DNA of 64,000 nucleotides, taken from NCBI GenBank assembly GCA_964631235.1, contig CAZVZX010000015.1:39646-103645 (forward strand). The letters are read 5' to 3'. Source of the stretch: JARKPK01 sp964631235. GTDB taxonomy: Bacteria; Planctomycetota; Planctomycetia; Pirellulales; Thermoguttaceae. The notes below the pieces were generated by a model that searched no databases, was not told the origin of the DNA, and was given only the letters and a program-made list of their open reading frames with translations. Of this stretch, positions 1 to 9,633 are shown piece by piece (the stretch's first letter is position 1; each line of letters begins with the position of its first letter). Position numbers and translations under genes: made by a program.

Positions 1-1041
1 CTGTTGGGACTGTTCAGCATGTTTCGCGCTGCCGCGCCGCAGTACTACATCGATATCGATCGCGAGAAGTGCAAACGGATGGGGGTGCCGCTCAGCGGCG
101 TGTTCCAAGCGTTGCAAGTCAATCTCGGCGGATTATACGTGAACGATTTCAACCAGTTCGGGCGGACGTGGCGGGTGACCGTTCAGGCCGAGTCGCGCTA
201 TCGGCTCGAACCGGAGGACATCAAGCGGATCTACGTGCGCAACACGCTGGGACAGATGGTGCCCCTGGGGTCGGTGGCCCGAGTGGTCGATGCGGCGGGG
301 CCGTCGTTGATCTTGCGGTACAACATGTACCCGGCGGCCGCCATCAATGGGGCGTGGCCGCCGGAGTATAGTTCCGGGCAGGCGATTGCCGCCATGGAGG
401 GCCTGGCGAAAGAACGGTTGACCGTCGCCATGGGAACCGAATGGACGGAGTTGACCTTGTTGCAGATTCTGGCGGGCAATTCCGCGCTGTTCATCTTCCC
501 GCTGTGCGTGCTGTTCGTGTTTCTCACCCACGCGGCCGAGTACGAAAGCTGGACGCTGCCGCTGGCGATCATTTTGATCGTGCCGATGAGTTTGATGTGC
601 GCACTCTACGGCGTGCAATGGCGCGGGATGGACAACAACCTGTTCACGCAGATCGGCTTTGTGGTGCTCGCCGGTCTGGCCTGCAAGAATGCGGTGTTGA
701 TCGTGGAGTTCGCCAAGCAGCAGCGCGAAAGCGGACGGTCGATCTTCGAGTCGGCCGTCGAGGCCGCCCGGCTCCGCTTGAGGCCGATCGTGATGACCTC
801 GTTCGCGTTCATCCTCGGGGTGGTGCCGCTGGCGATTGCCTCCGGCGCCGGGGCCGAAATGCGACGGACGCTGGGCACCTGCGTGTTCTTCGGCATGTTG
901 GGCGTGACGTTCTTCGGGATCTTCCTCACGCCGATCTTCTACAACGTGCTGCAATACTTTTCCGAGTGGTGGTCGCCGCCGTCGCACGCCCACCCGAAGG
1001 CCGGCGAACAGGCGGTTGTTGAGCATCGTCCGGCCGAGTAG
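1..1041 (+). CDS. RND (AcrB/HAE1-type) efflux transporter, C-terminal part
   Basis: The gene enters from the left edge in frame 1, so the start and roughly the first two thirds are missing; 346 codons remain. The visible part holds a porter subdomain (motif VNDFNQFGRTWRV, then QMVPLGSVARV) followed by hydrophobic segments LFIFPLCVLFVFLTHAAEYE, LPLAIILIVPMSLMCALYG, GFVVLAGLACKNAVLIVEFA and RLRPIVMTSFAFILGVVPLA. The last two are the conserved TM10/TM11 region of AcrB-like proton-driven drug and solute exporters of the inner membrane. The C-terminus is a short charged tail. Adaptor and outer-membrane channel genes would be expected upstream, outside the window. Family assignment is firm; substrate unknown. 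Confidence 0.95.
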   Translation: MLGLFSMFRAAAPQYYIDIDREKCKRMGVPLSGVFQALQVNLGGLYVNDFNQFGRTWRVTVQAESRYRLEPEDIKRIYVRNTLGQMVPLGSVARVVDAAGPSLILRYNMYPAAAINGAWPPEYSSGQAIAAMEGLAKERLTVAMGTEWTELTLLQILAGNSALFIFPLCVLFVFLTHAAEYESWTLPLAIILIVPMSLMCALYGVQWRGMDNNLFTQIGFVVLAGLACKNAVLIVEFAKQQRESGRSIFESAVEAARLRLRPIVMTSFAFILGVVPLAIASGAGAEMRRTLGTCVFFGMLGVTFFGIFLTPIFYNVLQYFSEWWSPPSHAHPKAGEQAVVEHRPAE

Positions 1042-1185
1042 AATATAGGGCTTTCCTCCGGATGGGGCCGCAGCGGGCCGACATCGGCCCGAGCGATGCG
1101 CCCCTGGCGGCGGCTTGGGTTCCGGTGGTCCGAAGCGTTCTTCGGCGGCATTGCGGCGTTGCCGCTCGGCCGGTTGGCAGACCTC

Positions 1186-1287
1186 AATAGAACCGCGAGA
1201 AACGAAAAGCGGCTCAAACGGGACCCGTGGGCACAAAAGCCGCTTCGCTGCGCCGGCGGCCCCTTTCGCAACTGTGTGGAGCTATTT
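1186..1287 (+). repeat. Intergenic ~100-bp repeat, copy A
   Basis: First copy of a dispersed element whose consensus begins AATAAAACCGCG, continues GGAAAGCGATTCAAACGGGG, and ends GCGGCCGCTTTCGCAATTG then TGTGGAACTATTT. This copy ends only 4 bases before the leuC start codon. It keeps the inner stem GCCGC/GCGGC around the TTCGCTGCGCCG loop. Other full copies are at 6086, 17814, 22674, 38714, 41461 and 46049. Confidence 0.8.
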
Positions 1288-1291
1288 CGGC

Positions 1292-2704
1292 ATGACCATC
1301 GCGAATTCTCCCCGGACGATGTTCGAGAAGATCTGGGATGCGCACGTTGTTCGTGCGGAGCCGGGAAAACAAACGATCCTTTATATCGATCTTCAACTGG
1401 TTCACGAAGTCACCAGCCCGCAAGCCTTCGAAGGCCTGCGTCTGGCGGGCCGCAAGGTGCGGCGGCCGGATCGGGCCGTGGCGACGATCGATCATAACGT
1501 GCCCACCACCGATCGGTCGTTGCCGATCGTCGACGAAATCTCGGCGTTGCAGATCGAAACGTTGCGGCGCAACTGCCGCGAATTCGGCATTCGGCTCTTC
1601 GATCTTCACGACATCGAGCAAGGCGTGGTGCATGTGATCGGGCCGGAACTGGGGCTGACTCAGCCCGGCATGACCATCGTGTGCGGCGATAGCCACACGG
1701 CCACGCATGGGGCGATGGGCGCGCTGGCCTTCGGCATCGGCACCAGCGAGGTCGAGCACGTGCTGGCCACGCAAACGCTGCTGCAACACAAACCGAAGAC
1801 GCTCGAGATCCGCATCGAGGGGCGGCTGCCGCGGGGAGTGACGGCCAAAGACCTGATCCTCTACATCATCGGGCGCATCTCCACCAGCGGCGGGGCGGGG
1901 TACTGCATCGAATACACCGGCGAGGCGGTCCGCGCACTCTCGATGGAAGAACGCATGACCGTGTGCAACATGTCGATCGAGGCCGGCGCGCGGGCCGGGT
2001 TGATCGCCCCCGACGAAACGACGTTCAACTATCTTCGCGGTCGGCCCTTCGCCCCGAAGGATTTCGATGCGGCCGTGGCCCGCTGGCGGCAACTGCCGAC
2101 CGATCCGGGCGCGAAGTACGATCGGACCGAGGTGTTCCAGGCGAAAGAGATCGAGCCGCAGGTCACCTGGGGGACGAACCCGTCGCAAGTGGTCGCCGTG
2201 GGCGGACGGGTGCCCGATCCGGCCGATTTTTCCGATCCCACGGAACAGAAGGCCGCCGCGGCCGCGCTGCAATACATGGGGTTGGCGCCCGGCACGCCGA
2301 TCGTCGATATTCCGGTCGATTGCGTGTTCATCGGCTCGTGTACCAATGGACGAATCGAAGACCTGCGCGCCGCCGCGGCCGTGGTGAAAGGCCGTCGCGT
2401 CGCCCCGCGGGTTCGCGCATTGGTGGTGCCCGGCAGCGGGCTGGTCAAGCGACAGGCCGAGCAAGAGGGGCTCGACCGCATCTTCCGCGAGGCGGGAATG
2501 GAGTGGCGCGAGGCCGGGTGCAGCATGTGCTTGGCCATGAATCCCGACAAACTGGCCCCCGGCGAACGCTGCGCGGCCACGAGCAACCGCAACTTCGAGG
2601 GACGGCAGGGCAAAGGCGGCCGGACGCACCTCGTTTCGCCGCAAATGGCGGCGGCCGCGGCCATCGCCGGACATTTCGTCGATGTGCGGCAATGGCAATC
2701 GTAG
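1292..2704 (+). CDS. leuC: 3-isopropylmalate dehydratase large subunit
   Basis: Aconitase-family large subunit that, with LeuD, isomerises 2-isopropylmalate to 3-isopropylmalate in leucine synthesis. The product is 470 residues, close to the roughly 466 of the family. The frame is open further upstream, but homology begins at MFEKIWDAHVV (ATG 1319); ATG 1292 is the nearest upstream start, and upstream codons fall in intergenic repeat copy A. Hallmarks are YIDLQLVHEVTSPQAFEGLR, the substrate/cluster motif CGDSHTATHGAMGALAFGIG, and the cluster cysteines in CVFIGSCTNGR and GCSMCLAMNPD. leuD follows after 96 bases on the same strand, consistent with co-expression. Confidence 0.97.
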   Translation: MTIANSPRTMFEKIWDAHVVRAEPGKQTILYIDLQLVHEVTSPQAFEGLRLAGRKVRRPDRAVATIDHNVPTTDRSLPIVDEISALQIETLRRNCREFGIRLFDLHDIEQGVVHVIGPELGLTQPGMTIVCGDSHTATHGAMGALAFGIGTSEVEHVLATQTLLQHKPKTLEIRIEGRLPRGVTAKDLILYIIGRISTSGGAGYCIEYTGEAVRALSMEERMTVCNMSIEAGARAGLIAPDETTFNYLRGRPFAPKDFDAAVARWRQLPTDPGAKYDRTEVFQAKEIEPQVTWGTNPSQVVAVGGRVPDPADFSDPTEQKAAAAALQYMGLAPGTPIVDIPVDCVFIGSCTNGRIEDLRAAAAVVKGRRVAPRVRALVVPGSGLVKRQAEQEGLDRIFREAGMEWREAGCSMCLAMNPDKLAPGERCAATSNRNFEGRQGKGGRTHLVSPQMAAAAAIAGHFVDVRQWQS

Positions 2705-2800
2705 GCGGCCGGCGGTCGGTCGGCGTCGGGCCGAACTTCTGCCCCATGCGACGACTCGCGGCGCGAGGCGATCACTGGTGACTTTCACCGAGAGACGACT

Positions 2801-3394
2801 ATGAAACCCTTCACTGTGCATACCGGTTTGGTGGCCCCGATGGATCGATCGGATGTGGATACCGATCAGATCATCCCCAAGCAATTTCTCAAGCGGATCG
2901 AGCGAACCGGGTTCGGGCAGTTCGCCTTCTTCGATTGGCGCTACTTGGACGACGGACGGCCGAATCCCCAGTTCGAGTTGAATCGCCCGGAGTATCAAGG
3001 GGCGACGATTCTACTGGCGCGGCGCAACTTCGGTTGCGGCAGCAGTCGCGAGCACGCCCCGTGGGCGCTCGACGACTACGGCTTCCGCGCGATCATCGCG
3101 CCGAGCTTTGCCGACATCTTCTACAACAACTGCTTCAAGAACGGATTGCTGCCGATCCGGCTCGACGAAGCCGTGGTGAACGAGTTGTTCGCGCGCACGG
3201 CACGGCATTCGGGCTATCGGCTGACGATCGACCTGGAGCAGAAGAAAATCAGCGACGAGCACGGGCTGAACGTCGCTTTCGAGGTCGATGAGTTTCGCCG
3301 CCACTGCCTCCTCAACGGGTTGGACGACATCGGGCTGACCTTGCAGTACGAGGCCGACATCGCCCGCTACGAGGCCGAGCACGGCATCGCCTGA
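2801..3394 (+). CDS. leuD: 3-isopropylmalate dehydratase small subunit
   Basis: A 197-residue swivelling-domain partner of LeuC, normal length for the family. It opens with the typical HTGLVAPMDRSDVDTDQIIPKQ stretch (residues about 6-27) and carries RRNFGCGSSREHAPWAL, the loop that closes on the substrate. The ATG at 2801 matches the expected N-terminus and lies in an A/G-rich context (GAGACGACT). It follows leuC in the same direction and is followed by bioB after 155 bases. Confidence 0.97.
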   Translation: MKPFTVHTGLVAPMDRSDVDTDQIIPKQFLKRIERTGFGQFAFFDWRYLDDGRPNPQFELNRPEYQGATILLARRNFGCGSSREHAPWALDDYGFRAIIAPSFADIFYNNCFKNGLLPIRLDEAVVNELFARTARHSGYRLTIDLEQKKISDEHGLNVAFEVDEFRRHCLLNGLDDIGLTLQYEADIARYEAEHGIA

Positions 3395-3549
3395 GTTCGC
3401 GACGGACGTTGGTGCCCGCGGCGCGGCGACGGGCGCGGCGGAGAGTTTGCCGACGGATGCAGCGACGGCGTCGCCGGCGGGAAGCATCGACCGGCCGCCT
3501 TGCGCTGGCGGCGTTTCTCGGAACGAATACAACCTCAATGAGCTGATCG

Positions 3550-4734
3550 ATGGGCGGCGAGCGGACCGACTTTTTTGCATTGGCCGAGCGGGTTTGGGAC
3601 GGCACGGGCCTGACCCGCGACGAAGCCCTGGCGGTGCTGCGTTCACCGGAGGAAGCCCTCCTCGAACTGCTGGCGGCAGCCTATCGGCTCCGCCGTCGGG
3701 CGTTCGGGCCGACGGTGCAACTGAACTACCTGGTCAACGCCAAGAGCGGCCGCTGCGGCGAAGATTGCGGCTACTGTTCCCAGTCGCGGGTTTCGACCGC
3801 GCCGGTCGAGGCGTATTCGCTGATTTCGACCGACGAGTTGTTGGCCGGGGCGGCACTGGCGGCCGAGCACGGCGCGCGCACCTACTGCATCGCCACCTCG
3901 GGGCGTCAGCCGTCGGCGGCCGAGTGGCGGCAGATTTGCGAGGCGGTGGCCGAGATCAAACGGCGTTTTCAGCTGAAGTTGTGCGTTTCGCCGGGACTTC
4001 TGTCGGCTGAACAGGCGAGGCAATTGCGAAGCGCCGGGGCCGATCGGGTGAACCACAACCTCAACACGAGTCGAGCGTTCTACCCGCGGATTTGCACCAC
4101 GCACGACTACGATGCCCGGTTGGCGACGCTCCGGGCGGCTCGCGAGGCCGGGCTGGAACTGTGCTCCGGCGGGATCGTGGGCATGGGCGAATCGGAAGAA
4201 GACATCGTCGATCTGGCCCTCGAACTGGGTGCGTTGAAGGTCGAGGCCTTGCCGGTGAACTTCTTTCAGCCGATCGTCGGCACGCCGCTGGGCGACCGCC
4301 GCACGGCGGAAGGAATGGCGCCCGTGCCCGTCCGCCCGGCAAGCTTTTTCGTGGAAGATGAGCGGCCTGAAGCGGGGCGCACCGCTGCCGGGGCGATGCA
4401 AGAGGCATTGTCGGCCGCGGCGCCAGCCGGGGCGCACTGTGCGGACCGATCGCCGCAACGCATCGAAGGCCGAGACGCCCCTGGCGGTTGCGCCGTTCGG
4501 TTGACGCCGGCCTACTGTTTGAAGGTGCTGGCGTTGTTCCGGTTGGCTAATCCTCGGGCCGAGCTGCGCATTGCGGCAGGCCGCCAGGTTCACCTCCGCA
4601 GCTTGCAGCCGTTGGGGCTGTTCGCGGCCAACTCGATGTTCGTGGGCGATTATCTGACCACCCGCGGAGGCTCGGCCGAGGCCGACCGCCAAATGCTGGC
4701 CGATTTGGGGTTCGAGGCCGTGGCCGACGGCTGA
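3550..4734 (+). CDS. bioB: Biotin synthase with a long low-complexity insertion
   Basis: Radical SAM enzyme that inserts sulfur into dethiobiotin, the last step of biotin synthesis. The [4Fe-4S]-SAM motif is CGEDCGYC (residues about 72-79). YCIATSGR, DRVNHNLNTS and the late LRIAAGRQ, holding the conserved Arg ligand of the auxiliary cluster, are all present. At 394 residues it is about 50 longer than usual: residues about 247-316 form an Ala/Pro/Arg-rich insertion between PIVGTPLGDRR and the LTPAYCLKVLALFR helix, where E. coli BioB has only a short loop. Core motifs are intact on both sides in one frame, so this looks like an insertion rather than a frameshift. No other biotin gene is in the window. 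Confidence 0.93.
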   Translation: MGGERTDFFALAERVWDGTGLTRDEALAVLRSPEEALLELLAAAYRLRRRAFGPTVQLNYLVNAKSGRCGEDCGYCSQSRVSTAPVEAYSLISTDELLAGAALAAEHGARTYCIATSGRQPSAAEWRQICEAVAEIKRRFQLKLCVSPGLLSAEQARQLRSAGADRVNHNLNTSRAFYPRICTTHDYDARLATLRAAREAGLELCSGGIVGMGESEEDIVDLALELGALKVEALPVNFFQPIVGTPLGDRRTAEGMAPVPVRPASFFVEDERPEAGRTAAGAMQEALSAAAPAGAHCADRSPQRIEGRDAPGGCAVRLTPAYCLKVLALFRLANPRAELRIAAGRQVHLRSLQPLGLFAANSMFVGDYLTTRGGSAEADRQMLADLGFEAVADG

Positions 4735-4785
4735 CGAGCGCCGCGGCCGGGCTGTCGTTGCAGACTTCTCACGGAGACTGGGCCG

Positions 4786-6081
4786 ATGAAGCTTCCCCCG
4801 GAAGGCGCGCGTTGGCTGGTCGATCTCCGCTGGTGGGCGGCCGGCGCGGTGTTCGCCGCCACGTTCGTTTCGTCGCATTTGGGGGCGCTGCCGCATCCCG
4901 GGCAATGCTATGCCGTCGGCTCGGCGATGTTGCTCTACAATCTGTTCTTCTATTTCACTCAGCGGGAAATCGCCTCGGGCAACGTCGAGCGGCGGATTCT
5001 CGCGCAGGTGGTTCTCGACCTGGCCGCGCTGACATTGCTGCTCTACTTCTCCGACCTGCCGCGGAATCCGTTTCTCTTCTATTTCGTCTTTCACATGATC
5101 ATCGCCGGGATGTATTTACGGGGCTCGTTCCCCTACCTAATCGCAGCCGCAACGACGGTGCTCATCGGGGCGATCATGGCGGGCTTGTATGCGGGCTGGC
5201 TGCCGCGGTTCGCGCTGCACTTTCCCAGCGACGCCGGCGAGCCGGGGCGTCCCGACGGGCTGCAACTGCTCGGGCTGTTTCTGGCCTTTGCCAGCGCGGC
5301 CTGGATCACGGTTTATTTCACCACCTCGATCCGCCGCTATGTCGATCGCGCCCATGCCGAAATCCGCCAAAAAGAAAAGATGTTGGGCATCGGGCAGCTC
5401 GTGGCCGGCATCGCGCATCAAATCGCCAATCCGCTCGATGGCGTGCAGAACTGCCTGCAACGGGTGGGCGAACGGGTGAAAGACGATCCGCATCTGACCG
5501 AGTACGTGCAACTGATGGCCGAGGCGCTCGACCGCATCGAGCGGACCGCCAAACGGGTGCAGGCGTTCGCCCGCCCGCACGGAATCAGTCTGACGCCCAC
5601 CGATGTCAATCAGGCCGTGGAGGCCACGTTGGAGGTGCTCGGCGGCGCGCACGGCCCGCGAATCAAGATCCGCAAGGAGTTGGGGGAAGTGCCTCTTGTT
5701 CAGGGCGACCCCTACACGCTGCAAGAGGTGCTCTTCAACCTTTGCACCAATGCCTTCCACGCCATGCCGCAAGGCGGCACGCTGACGCTTCGCACCTATG
5801 CGCTGGGCAGCAAGGACGAAGACCAGATGGGCTCGGTGGCCATCGACGTGAGCGACACGGGGGTGGGCATCCCGCGGGTGAATCTGGAACGGATCTTCGA
5901 GCCGTTTTTCACCACGCGCGCCGAGTCGGGCGGAACGGGCCTCGGATTGGGGCTGTGCCGAATGCTCATCTCGGAAATGGGCGGCCGAATCGAGGTGCGC
6001 AGCGCCTTGGGCCAGGGAACCACCTTCACCGTGGTGCTCAATCCCGTGGCGGCCGCCGCCGAAACGCCGCCCCGCAACTGA
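4786..6081 (+). CDS. Membrane sensor histidine kinase (orphan)
   Basis: The 431-residue protein starts with about six hydrophobic segments (residues about 12-190), including LYNLFFYF, LAALTLLLYF and FYFVFHMIIAGMYL. A short linker leads to the phospho-acceptor helix GQLVAGIAHQIANPLDGVQN, with His at the autophosphorylation site. The ATPase domain has the N box NLCTNAFHAM, G1 DVSDTGVGIP, F box FEPFFTT and G2 GTGLGLGL. The kinase should autophosphorylate on His and pass phosphate to a response regulator, but no regulator gene lies in this window. The membrane part may itself be the sensor because no large periplasmic loop is seen. Signal unknown. Confidence 0.92.
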   Translation: MKLPPEGARWLVDLRWWAAGAVFAATFVSSHLGALPHPGQCYAVGSAMLLYNLFFYFTQREIASGNVERRILAQVVLDLAALTLLLYFSDLPRNPFLFYFVFHMIIAGMYLRGSFPYLIAAATTVLIGAIMAGLYAGWLPRFALHFPSDAGEPGRPDGLQLLGLFLAFASAAWITVYFTTSIRRYVDRAHAEIRQKEKMLGIGQLVAGIAHQIANPLDGVQNCLQRVGERVKDDPHLTEYVQLMAEALDRIERTAKRVQAFARPHGISLTPTDVNQAVEATLEVLGGAHGPRIKIRKELGEVPLVQGDPYTLQEVLFNLCTNAFHAMPQGGTLTLRTYALGSKDEDQMGSVAIDVSDTGVGIPRVNLERIFEPFFTTRAESGGTGLGLGLCRMLISEMGGRIEVRSALGQGTTFTVVLNPVAAAAETPPRN

Positions 6082-6085
6082 ACGA

Positions 6086-6188
6086 CCCAGTTCCACACCA
6101 TTGCGGAAGCGGCTGCCGGCGCAGCAAAGCGGTTCTCTTACGCGCAGTCCCCGTTGGAACCGCTTACTGTTTTTCGCGGTTTCATTTA
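6086..6188 (-). repeat. Intergenic ~100-bp repeat, copy B
   Basis: Reverse-strand copy of the dispersed element, sitting 4 bases after the histidine kinase stop and between two converging genes. Read on the minus strand it begins TAAATGAAACCGCG and ends with GCCGCTTCCGCAATGG. The outer pairing AAGCGG/CCGCTT is retained. Confidence 0.8.
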
Positions 6189-6228
6189 GCAATGCTCATG
6201 GGCGGCGCGGGCAGCGGCGATCCGCCGT

Positions 6229-9039
6229 TCACTTGCTGCCGCTGGGGCCGCTTTGCGGCATTTGCATCACGACCGTGGCATGAAGGCTGAGGCGGTCGGA
6301 AAGCAGCTCAACGCGGAGGTTCAGCCCGCGGAGCCAATTGATCGGCGGCGCTTGATAGCCCGGCGGCGGCACGGGGCGGGCCGAGGCGGCGTCGGCCAGT
6401 GCGGTGGTTGTCCATGCCGGCGCGCGGTCGGCGTCATTGAGCTGGTAGGTTCCGCCCAAGGGGCAGATCAGCTTGCCGTCGAGCAGTTGTTCGGCCAGGG
6501 TGCGTGCCTCGGCCGGCGCGACGTGGAGTTGCTGTTCCATTTGTTGCAAAAGCAGCAGGTTGCCCAGCGACGTGTTCCGCGTGCGCGCAAATCCCAGGGA
6601 ATTGATCCACGAGGCGAAACGGGCCTGCGAGGGATCAGCCACGTCGAGCCGGAGCTGCGCCGGCTCGGCGGGCTGCCGAGCCAAATGGGGAGCGACCTCG
6701 TCGAGCACCTGGCTGCTGAGGGCGAACACGTGGAATTCGCCAATGCGGCGATTGAGCACCCTCGGCAACGCTCGTTCGCCGCCGGGCAGCGGCAGGTTGG
6801 GCAGCAAGTTGAAGGCAGATGGATTGAGTATTGGCGAATCGGCGTCGGTCCCCAGGTAGGCCGATCGCAACACGAGCGGCAGCCAGCCGAGCATGTTGGC
6901 CGTCTCGGGCGGAACGGCCGCGGCGTCGCGCAAACCGAAAAAGAAATATTGGCGCGGAAGAGCGACCTCGGCGCGGATCAGGTCGCCGGGGGCCGGCGCA
7001 ATCCGTCGCGATTGAGCATCGCCCAGGAGCATGCCGAGCACGTCGAAGTGCAGCTTTTGCAGGGGGTTCATTTCGGCGATAATCGTGATCCGCTCGCGGC
7101 CGGCGTCGGCCGATTCGCGCAACACGCGCGCGAGCAACGGTGCGGGCCGGCCCCAATGCGAGCGGAGGAACTCGGCAAAGCGGCGATAGTCGGCCGCTTC
7201 CGCCCGCGTGACGGTCGTCGGCGGAATGTCGGGAATGGGGGTGAACCGCCCGCGCGGCCCGCGGAGGCTATCGACGAATTGGTCGCCGCGCCGGGTAGCT
7301 TCGCTGCCGTCGGGACGCGGACCGAAGCATTCGGGCAAATAGCCGCCGGCGATCAGTTGGGCGGCTGTTTCGTGCGGCCGTCCCTCGGCCCGAGCAATCA
7401 GGCCGGCCATTTGCAGCGCCAGAAGATCGCACTGGGCATGAACGCGGCGAATCATCTCGATGCGATAGGCCGGGCCGGTGATGTTGTTGAAAAAGGCGTC
7501 GGAAAAATAGACGAATGCCGCGTCGCCGGCGTCGGCCGGCGCCCGGGCCCGCACCGCGCGGAACTCGGCCGTCGCCCCCAACGAGTCTTTGCCGGACGAG
7601 GCTTCGAGGAATCGCTCGGCCAACCGCCGCGAGGTCGTAACGAAGTGAAAGTCGCCACTGACGGCGTAGTAGCAGTGCGGCAGCCCGTGGCGATCGACCA
7701 AACACGAAACCTTCGTTCCCGCCAGTTCGACCGCAACGTCTTTGCCTTGCTCGCGGGCGACCCATTCGCTTCGCCGGCGGGTGAAGTCGGCGGCCAAGGC
7801 CATGTTCACTTTGGCCTGGAAGAGCAGGCCGTAGGCCGCGCCCTCGCGAAAGAACAGATCGGTGCCGATTAAGGCGACATCGGCGATGATCTTATCGCCC
7901 ATCAGCCGTGAAAGCGCCGTTTGCTGCACGACGAGTTGCTCTTCCATGCGCGACCGCATCTGGTAGTCGATGCCGCGGGCCGCGACCAGATTGGCGGCGT
8001 CGCCTCCCCAAGCGGCCAGCGTGTCTTGAACCCAGAGGAAGTTGCGGAAGTCGCCGAAGCGCACATAGAAGCATTCGGCCGGAACGTGCATGGCCATCGG
8101 CTCCACGGCAACATCGGCGGGGGCCTCGAACTGAGGCGGAGGCGATTGTTCGTTTTCGGGCAACGGCTGATCGGCGCGCTGATCGAGCGGCAACAGCCCG
8201 AGCAGCCGATCTTGCAGCATGGCCGCGAACATCGATTCGGAACCGGCCCACAAGGCCAGCTCTTGTTGAAGCACTTCGGAGGGCGAAGGCGTCTGTTCGT
8301 GGCGCGGCAGGGCCAGATTCAGCCGCCGCGCCAGGGTCGGGCGCAACACCTGAGCCACTACCGGCGGCGCATCGATCCGGTCGGTCAGCAGTCCGGCCTG
8401 GGCTGTGTAGGCCTTCCACCACTGATCGCGTTGGGCCTTCCATAAGGCAAGACTGCGGCCCACCGGCAGCGTCAGTTGCAAGGGCCGCTGCGCATGAATG
8501 GTCAACTCGAGCGGTTGCTCGCCTTGAAACAGAAAATACAGCGTGATGGGCGGCGGACGATCGACCAAGGCGTTGATCAGTCCTTTGACCTGCCGTTGGG
8601 CCGGCGTTTCCTCCAAGAGACCAGAGGACTGCCAGATCTGCTTCACCAGTTCGTTCCACTGGGGCACGACCACGGCCGGATAGAATACCCGCCCATTGCG
8701 TTCGCTAATGCGCAAACCCTCGGCCCCCAATGGCTGCGGGTACTGTTCGGTTGAAAGCCGCAGGGTAACCTGCCCAACGCCGAACGGCTGCCCGATGACG
8801 GCCTGAGCCGAGGCCGTATCGGCACCGACCACCGTACCCGAAAAGGCGAAACACACGAGCAAAACGACCGCCGACATGGCCGCAAGCCGCACTGCCGGAC
8901 CGGGGCGACGGGCAACAATCGCCCCCGACGTTCGCGATGCCGGGGTTGCCGCCTGGGGAACATCGGCGTGCCGACCAAATCGGGCCGAACCACGCAGCCC
9001 GCCGACCGTAGCCAAACGCGACAAAAGGGGGGCCATCAT
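6229..9039 (-). CDS. Large exported protein of unknown function
   Basis: I do not recognise this 936-residue protein. It has a hydrophobic segment, VVLLVCFAFSGTVVGA, ending in a plausible signal-peptidase site (VGA-DTA); a start at ATG 8877 would make it a normal signal peptide, whereas ATG 9039 gives a 50-residue Arg-rich N-terminus. The mature part is soluble-looking, with no further membrane spans, and rich in Ala, Leu and Pro. It contains YFLFQGEQPLELTIHAQRPL, AECFYVRFGDFRNFLWVQD and HCYYAVSGDFHFVTTSR. Candidate role: periplasmic or surface structural protein restricted to planctomycetes. It is transcribed divergently from the BamA gene across a 594-bp gap and converges on the histidine kinase. 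Function cannot be assigned. Confidence 0.8.
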   Translation of the reverse strand: MMAPLLSRLATVGGLRGSARFGRHADVPQAATPASRTSGAIVARRPGPAVRLAAMSAVVLLVCFAFSGTVVGADTASAQAVIGQPFGVGQVTLRLSTEQYPQPLGAEGLRISERNGRVFYPAVVVPQWNELVKQIWQSSGLLEETPAQRQVKGLINALVDRPPPITLYFLFQGEQPLELTIHAQRPLQLTLPVGRSLALWKAQRDQWWKAYTAQAGLLTDRIDAPPVVAQVLRPTLARRLNLALPRHEQTPSPSEVLQQELALWAGSESMFAAMLQDRLLGLLPLDQRADQPLPENEQSPPPQFEAPADVAVEPMAMHVPAECFYVRFGDFRNFLWVQDTLAAWGGDAANLVAARGIDYQMRSRMEEQLVVQQTALSRLMGDKIIADVALIGTDLFFREGAAYGLLFQAKVNMALAADFTRRRSEWVAREQGKDVAVELAGTKVSCLVDRHGLPHCYYAVSGDFHFVTTSRRLAERFLEASSGKDSLGATAEFRAVRARAPADAGDAAFVYFSDAFFNNITGPAYRIEMIRRVHAQCDLLALQMAGLIARAEGRPHETAAQLIAGGYLPECFGPRPDGSEATRRGDQFVDSLRGPRGRFTPIPDIPPTTVTRAEAADYRRFAEFLRSHWGRPAPLLARVLRESADAGRERITIIAEMNPLQKLHFDVLGMLLGDAQSRRIAPAPGDLIRAEVALPRQYFFFGLRDAAAVPPETANMLGWLPLVLRSAYLGTDADSPILNPSAFNLLPNLPLPGGERALPRVLNRRIGEFHVFALSSQVLDEVAPHLARQPAEPAQLRLDVADPSQARFASWINSLGFARTRNTSLGNLLLLQQMEQQLHVAPAEARTLAEQLLDGKLICPLGGTYQLNDADRAPAWTTTALADAASARPVPPPGYQAPPINWLRGLNLRVELLSDRLSLHATVVMQMPQSGPSGSK

Positions 9040-9633
9040 GGGATTCCGGTAACCTATTGATATTGCGTGAAACGGGAAAACCAGTTGAATTCGCGCGAAT
9101 TGCACAAACCCACACGGTAGGGCTGTCGCCCAGCGGCGGCCGACGGGCCGGCCCGGCTCTGGCTGTGTGCCAATCCGCTCGACCAATGGCCGGACAGCGG
9201 CGCGGGCTTGCCGGAGGTGTATTCTACCGCTTGAGCCAAACAAACGGCAATTGTTTGTTGCATTTAGAGTTGTGATTGCGGGAGGCGCGGAAGTCTCGCA
9301 GCGCCCCTGCCCGTCGCCCCGCTCTTAGCAACAGCATTCCAGCGGCTGATGTTGCGCCAACCACGCACCCGGGGGCGACGGCGTGGAAAAATGCACCGTT
9401 CGGGTCGAACTCGCCTTGTCGTAAACGCCGTGTTCGGTTATTTCTACGCGACCTTTTCGCGACAAGGCGTTCGGCCGCGATCGCGTAGCGCGAAATCCCG
9501 CAGGGCGAACGGGCGCATGGACGAGCGACTCGGCGGTCCTCGCTCCGTGTGTCAGAAACCGGCCGGAAGCCGGCACTTTGGTTGGGCGGTGGTGCGGCAT
9601 CGAAACGTGTTTGCAGCCAAGGATGAGGCCTCG
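9040..9633. other. Divergent intergenic region, no gene seen
   Basis: This 594-bp gap separates the start codons of the unknown exported protein (minus) and the BamA gene (plus), so it must contain both promoters. The BamA frame is open back to 9349, but that stretch encodes Arg-rich sequence without family resemblance. No hairpin, riboswitch or tRNA was recognised. Confidence 0.5.

Noticed and set aside
1214..2998. 594-residue minus-strand open frame
   Set aside because: Antisense shadow of leuC; motif-free and His/Arg-rich.
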